A stretch of DNA of 8,640 nucleotides. Source: Candidatus Zixiibacteriota bacterium (GTDB lineage: Bacteria > Zixibacteria > MSB-5A5 > GN15 > FEB-12). A program made the translations under genes and the position numbers. Position 1 is the first letter of the stretch. Each line of letters starts with the position of its first letter. The stretch spans positions 1 through 8,640 of the forward strand of contig QNAG01000110.1 in NCBI GenBank assembly GCA_003641415.1, written 5' to 3'. Shown one piece after another: positions 5,310-8,640 of the stretch. The notes under the pieces were generated by a model. It searched no databases. It had not been told where the DNA came from and saw only the letters and a program-made list of their open reading frames with translations.

Positions 5310-5957
5310 TTACAGTACCACCTTCAGTAAATCATCAAAAACAGCCAAGGGTGACTTCTCTCCTGCCACCTCTACAAGTACTGATTCTTTCCTATAGAAA
5401 TCTTCAATAGGCTGAGTTTGCTTCTTGTAAACAGCAAGACGATTTCTCACTACAGATTCTTCGTCATCCGGACGCCGCTGTAGCTTTGTTTTGTCATCAT
5501 CGCATACCCCATCAACTTTTGGCATATTTGATGGATAGCTATATGTCCTCTGACATACAGGACAAAACCAACGTCCCGAGAGTCTGCGAACTACTTCTTC
5601 ATCAGAGACTTGCAGGAGAACTGTGGCTTCCAAAGTCATGCCGTTCTTCGTGAACATCTCTTTAAGGCTCTCTGCTTGAGGAACGGTACGCGGAAAGCCA
5701 TCCAGAATAAAACCATCACTGAGTTCGCCAGCGTTCACTTTTGACTCAATCAGTTCAACCAACAAATGATCCGGTACTAATTCACCTTGTTCCATATATT
5801 CTTTTGCCTGCTTACCGAGATCGGTACCTTCCTTGACCGCATTTCGCAGCAAGTCGCCAGTGGACAAGTGTAAAATTCCAAGCTCCTTAGCCAATTTCAC
5901 GGCCTGTGTACCTTTTCCTGATCCCGGAGGGCCAAGGAAGATCATATTTCTTATCAC
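5310..5957 (-). CDS. adk: Adenylate kinase, zinc-LID form
   Basis: Adenylate kinase (ATP + AMP = 2 ADP), cytoplasmic, 215 residues, the long bacterial form. The P-loop GPPGSGKGT is at 9-17, the AMP-binding region with STGDLLR at 32-38, and DGFPR at 86-90. The LID domain carries Cys132, Cys135, Cys152 and Asp155, the same spacing as the C-x2-C-x16-C-x2-D zinc site of Bacillus subtilis Adk, so a structural zinc is expected. Start: GTG at 5955-5957, overlapping the secY stop as GTGA, with GGAAGG (5963-5968) five bases upstream. An in-frame ATG at 5943-5945 would give MIFLGPPG but has no ribosome binding site. The overlap implies coupled translation with secY. Confidence 0.97.
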   Translation of the reverse strand: MIRNMIFLGPPGSGKGTQAVKLAKELGILHLSTGDLLRNAVKEGTDLGKQAKEYMEQGELVPDHLLVELIESKVNAGELSDGFILDGFPRTVPQAESLKEMFTKNGMTLEATVLLQVSDEEVVRRLSGRWFCPVCQRTYSYPSNMPKVDGVCDDDKTKLQRRPDDEESVVRNRLAVYKKQTQPIEDFYRKESVLVEVAGEKSPLAVFDDLLKVVL

Positions 5958-7264
5958 ATCGACCTTCCACGAATCTTACCTTTTTTCATAAATCCATCAT
6001 AATGGCGCATCATCAAATGAGACTCTACCTGTTGCAAGGTATCCAGAGCTACACCAACTACGATTAGAAGTCCTGTACCTCCAAAGAAGAAATTCACATT
6101 GAACTGTCCAATCAACACCCAGGGCAGAATAGCTATAGCCGCAAAGAATATTGCACCCGGGAGAGTAATCCGCGTTAAAATCTTTTCTACATACTGCGAG
6201 GTGTTTTTCCCTGGACGAATACCTGGTATATATCCACCGTTTTTGCGCATATTGTCGGCAATTTCCATAGGATTAAAGACAATAGCAGTATAGAAATAGG
6301 CGAAGAAGATAATTATAATTCCGTAAATCATCGAATACCACAATCCTCCCGGCGCCAGCCAAACCGCTACCAAGTTTTGCACCCAGTCGACATGAGGAAA
6401 AAGTTGAGCGGCTGTTGATGGTAGAAACATAATAGACTGAGCAAAGATAATCGGAATCACACCAGCAGAGTTAACCGAAAGCGGCAGATGTGTGGAAGCT
6501 CCACCAAATACTTTGCGGCCAACTACCTTCCGGGGATACTGCACCGGCACTCGGCGCTGCGCTCGAGTAACCAGGATAACTGCAGCAATTACCAGAAGCA
6601 TCATTGCCAGCATGGATACACTAATGATAAAATCACGGCTTCCATGCCAGACCAGCATCGTTTCCTGAATAACCGCATCTGGGAAACGAGCAATAATACC
6701 AATGAAAATAATGAGCGATATGCCGTTGCCTATTCCACGTTCGGTGATTTGCTCACCTAACCACATAATGAATATAGTACCACAGGTAAAAGTCAAAATT
6801 GTAAGCGGTATAAAGGCTGCTGTATTCATATACACAGCAGAGACACCAGAACTTGCCTTAATAGTCGTTAGATAACTTGCCGTACCCCAAGCCTGAAGAG
6901 CAGCAATCAAAACAGTCAAATAACGAGTATATTGCGTGATCTTGCGACGGCCTTCTTCCCCCTCACGTTGCAACCGTTGAAGGTAGGGAACCACTGCACC
7001 CAGGAGTTGCAACATAATTGAAGCAGAGATATACGGCATTATGCCAAGCGCAAAGATTGCTGCCTTGGCAAACGCTCCACCGACAAACAGATCAAAAAGA
7101 CCAAAAATAGTATTACCCGCCAGGGCAGAAGCCAGTATACTCCCATCGATACCAGGAGTGGGAATATGACCACCAATCCGATAGACGACTAAGAGAGCAA
7201 GGGTATAGAAAATCCTTTTTCTTAGTTCTTCGACCTTAAAAATCGACCTGAAGGTTTCTAACAC
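5954..7264 (-). CDS. secY: Protein translocase subunit SecY
   Basis: SecY, 436 residues, is the channel-forming core of the SecYEG translocon in the inner membrane. Ten membrane segments can be placed at about 17-34, 70-90, 114-131, 149-168, 180-193, 212-232, 268-283, 309-330, 364-382 and 394-410. The plug region lies near 54-66, the first SecY signature GIMPYISASIMLQLL at 74-88, and the cytoplasmic loop YIPGIRPGKNT at 345-355 contacts SecA or the ribosome. The C-terminus FMKKGKIRGRSM is typical. Start: GTG at 7262-7264, sharing one base with the rplO stop (TAGTG), with GAGGT 6 nt upstream inside rplO. Translation is probably coupled to rplO on one side and adk on the other. Confidence 0.98.
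   Translation of the reverse strand: MLETFRSIFKVEELRKRIFYTLALLVVYRIGGHIPTPGIDGSILASALAGNTIFGLFDLFVGGAFAKAAIFALGIMPYISASIMLQLLGAVVPYLQRLQREGEEGRRKITQYTRYLTVLIAALQAWGTASYLTTIKASSGVSAVYMNTAAFIPLTILTFTCGTIFIMWLGEQITERGIGNGISLIIFIGIIARFPDAVIQETMLVWHGSRDFIISVSMLAMMLLVIAAVILVTRAQRRVPVQYPRKVVGRKVFGGASTHLPLSVNSAGVIPIIFAQSIMFLPSTAAQLFPHVDWVQNLVAVWLAPGGLWYSMIYGIIIIFFAYFYTAIVFNPMEIADNMRKNGGYIPGIRPGKNTSQYVEKILTRITLPGAIFFAAIAILPWVLIGQFNVNFFFGGTGLLIVVGVALDTLQQVESHLMMRHYDGFMKKGKIRGRSM
5963..5968 (-). promoter_or_regulatory. Ribosome binding site deciding the GTG start of adk
   Basis: GGAAGG on the minus strand within the last codons of secY, five bases before GTG at 5955-5957. The alternative ATG at 5943-5945 has only AAGAA before it, so the GTG is favoured. 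Confidence 0.7.
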
Positions 7265-7704
7265 TAAACCACCTCGGCCTTTCCTCCGGCCTCTTCGAGT
7301 TTGGCTTTTGCTGACTTACTAAAGACAGCAGCTTTGACCGTAAATGCTTTATCAACATTGCCATTACCAAGAATCTTAACTGGAACGTTAGTTTTCTTCA
7401 CTAACCCAGCCACTTTCAGAATCTCAACATTAATTTCACCGGGTTCGCACTTGCGATTGAGATCGGCAAGATTAACAATCTGAAACTCTTTCTTGAATAT
7501 ATTTGTAAAACCAAATTTTGGTATGCGACGATGCAATGGCATCTGTCCACCTTCATGCCCCGCGTACTTTTTATAACCACTACGCTGGCCGGCTCCAGTG
7601 TGACCACGTCCAGATGTTTTTCCCCGACCACTGCCGGTACCATGTCCCAGTCGTCTGCGGTTCCTCTTGGAACCCGCGGGTGGTTTTAAAGTATGAAGAT
7701 CCAT
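7264..7704 (-). CDS. rplO: Large ribosomal subunit protein L15 (uL15)
   Basis: uL15, 146 residues, a late-assembling 50S protein whose N-terminal extension threads into the rRNA core. The start MDLHTLKPPAGSKRNRRRLG and the glycine/arginine-rich extension (about 20-43) are diagnostic, followed by GGQMPLHRRIPKFGF (52-66) and the globular C-terminal domain with LKVAGLVKKTNVPVKILGNG. ATG at 7702-7704 with GAGAGG five bases upstream. It begins 18 nt after the rpmD stop and overlaps secY by one base. Confidence 0.98.
   Translation of the reverse strand: MDLHTLKPPAGSKRNRRRLGHGTGSGRGKTSGRGHTGAGQRSGYKKYAGHEGGQMPLHRRIPKFGFTNIFKKEFQIVNLADLNRKCEPGEINVEILKVAGLVKKTNVPVKILGNGNVDKAFTVKAAVFSKSAKAKLEEAGGKAEVV
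7271..7275 (-). promoter_or_regulatory. Ribosome binding site deciding the GTG start of secY
   Basis: GAGGT on the minus strand, in the last codons of rplO, 6 nt before GTG at 7262-7264. Confidence 0.75.
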
Positions 7705-7722
7705 ATTAACCTCTCACCGACC

Positions 7723-7905
7723 TCAGTCTATTTCTTCTACTGTCACCAAATGCAGGACAGCGCGAACCATTCCCCTTATCTGGGGAGTGTCATTATGCAC
7801 CACTGTCCGATGCAATTTCCCAAGTCCAAGCGCTTTAATAGTTCGCTTCTGCGATTCTATTCGATCAATGGTGCTTCGAATCTGTGTTATTTTCAATTTG
7901 GCCAT
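7723..7905 (-). CDS. rpmD: Large ribosomal subunit protein L30 (uL30)
   Basis: uL30, 60 residues, the short bacterial form, a 50S protein. MAKLKITQIRSTIDR, followed by ALGLGKLHRTVVHNDTPQIRGMV (about 25-47), is the family signature. ATG at 7903-7905 with AGAGGA about 9 nt upstream. It sits between rpsE (33 nt upstream) and rplO (18 nt downstream), the standard spc-operon place. uL30 is missing in some bacterial lineages, so its presence is mildly informative. Confidence 0.97.
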   Translation of the reverse strand: MAKLKITQIRSTIDRIESQKRTIKALGLGKLHRTVVHNDTPQIRGMVRAVLHLVTVEEID

Positions 7906-7938
7906 CAGTGACTATCCTCTATCAAACAAACGCCTTCC

Positions 7939-8421
7939 TCAGCTTTCCTGACGTTCCTTGAGTTCTTCTTCTCGCGTACGCAGACGGGCGAGCCCGTTCA
8001 TTGTAGCCTTAACTATATTGTGAGAATTACGACTTCCCAATACCTTGGCTAAAATATCCTGAACTCCAAGCGATTCCAGGACCGCACGCACCGGACCACC
8101 AGCAATTACACCCGTACCGGGTGACGCAGGTCTCATAACCACCGTTGTAGCACCAAAAACGCCATCGATACGATGGGGAATTGTACCTTTGATAAGGCTG
8201 ATATTAGTCATAGAGCGACGGGCAACTTCAGTACCCTTGCGAATTGCATCCGACACCTCCGGCGCCTTACCATGACCAATCCCGACCTTTCCCTTCTTGT
8301 CACCAACAGCAACCAAGGCAGTAAAGCTGAATCTTCGTCCACCTTTAACCACCTTGGCTACGCGTTTAACAGCTATGACTTTTTCCTCTAATTCGAGGGT
8401 GTCCATGCCAAAACGTGCCAA
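7939..8421 (-). CDS. rpsE: Small ribosomal subunit protein S5 (uS5)
   Basis: uS5, 160 residues, at the mRNA entry side of the 30S subunit, involved in decoding accuracy and mRNA unwinding. The double-stranded RNA-binding-like N-terminal domain (about 12-78) contains VAKVVKGGRRFSFTALVAVGD and VGIGHGKA. The C-terminal domain has PASPGTGVIAGGPVRAVLE (98-116) and SRNSHNIVKAT. The start is TTG (8419-8421), giving MARFGMDTLE; it has GAGGT five bases upstream (8427-8431), while the next in-frame ATG (8404-8406) has none. It follows rplR by 38 nt. Confidence 0.97.
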   Translation of the reverse strand: MARFGMDTLELEEKVIAVKRVAKVVKGGRRFSFTALVAVGDKKGKVGIGHGKAPEVSDAIRKGTEVARRSMTNISLIKGTIPHRIDGVFGATTVVMRPASPGTGVIAGGPVRAVLESLGVQDILAKVLGSRNSHNIVKATMNGLARLRTREEELKERQES

Positions 8422-8426
8422 TCTTT

Positions 8427-8431
8427 ACCTC
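8427..8431 (-). promoter_or_regulatory. Ribosome binding site deciding the TTG start of rpsE
   Basis: GAGGT on the minus strand, five bases before TTG at 8419-8421. It makes the TTG a better start than ATG at 8404-8406, which has no Shine-Dalgarno. Confidence 0.7.
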
Positions 8432-8459
8432 ACCTATTGATAACTAACCACTTACTTAC

Positions 8460-8640
8460 CTAAAGCTTAAGACCACTTTCGCGTGCGCCTTCAGCCAATG
8501 CCTTTACACGGCCATGATATTGGTGTCTGTTACGATCAAACACTACTCTTTCAATTCCAATAGCCATGGCTTCAACTGCAATAACTTCGCCGACTTTCTT
8601 TGCCTTCTGAGTCTTGTTCATATCCGGTTTAATATGTTCC
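8460..8640 (-). CDS. rplR: Large ribosomal subunit protein L18 (uL18), 3' part (cut by window edge)
   Basis: The last 60 codons of uL18, the 50S protein that binds 5S rRNA together with L5. The visible part begins EHIKPDMNKTQKAKKVGEVI and ends in the family's C-terminal signature VFDRNRHQYHGRVKALAEGARESGLKL before a TAG stop (8460-8462). The start and the N-terminal half lie beyond the right edge. Its position directly before rpsE is the standard spc-operon order. Confidence 0.96.
   Translation of the reverse strand, partial: EHIKPDMNKTQKAKKVGEVIAVEAMAIGIERVVFDRNRHQYHGRVKALAEGARESGLKL

Overview
The window is a minus-strand stretch of a bacterial chromosome carrying the distal part of the spc/alpha ribosomal protein cluster. 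Read in the direction of transcription (right to left) the order is rplR (cut by the right edge), rpsE, rpmD, rplO, secY, adk, map, infA, rpmJ, rpsM, rpsK, rpsD, rpoA, rplQ. A clear intrinsic terminator closes the series. Beyond it lies a 0.38 kb gene-free gap with a strong-looking sigma70-type promoter, one small membrane-anchored protein of unknown function, a compact double-hairpin repeat, and the 5' part of plsY running off the left edge. No gene is supported on the plus strand.

The organism is a bacterium with a moderate, visibly AT-leaning base composition. The block adk-map-infA-rpmJ between secY and rpsM, and the passage straight from rplQ to unrelated genes, separate it from enterobacteria (which lack adk and map here) and from typical Firmicutes (which usually continue with ECF transporter ATPase genes after rplQ). 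The protein sequences look to me like an uncultured lineage near the FCB/Zixibacteria-type phyla, but that is an impression from memory and not a proven placement. S4, L36 and adenylate kinase all keep their zinc-binding cysteines.

The genes make small- and large-subunit proteins (S5, S13, S11, S4, L18, L30, L15, L36, L17), the translocon core SecY, adenylate kinase, the N-terminal methionine remover MetAP, initiation factor IF-1 and the RNA polymerase alpha subunit. Together they form a growth-rate-controlled unit for translation, transcription and secretion. Gaps are 7 to 41 nt, with overlaps at rplO/secY (TAGTG) and secY/adk (GTGA), so long cotranscripts and translational coupling are expected.

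Most of the window is ordinary. The points worth a second look are the number of non-ATG starts backed by good ribosome binding sites, a potential two-state RNA structure covering the rpoA ribosome binding site, the unknown membrane protein with its own promoter, and small repeats in the two non-coding gaps. I see no defence system, mobile element, CRISPR array or other undescribed multi-gene system.
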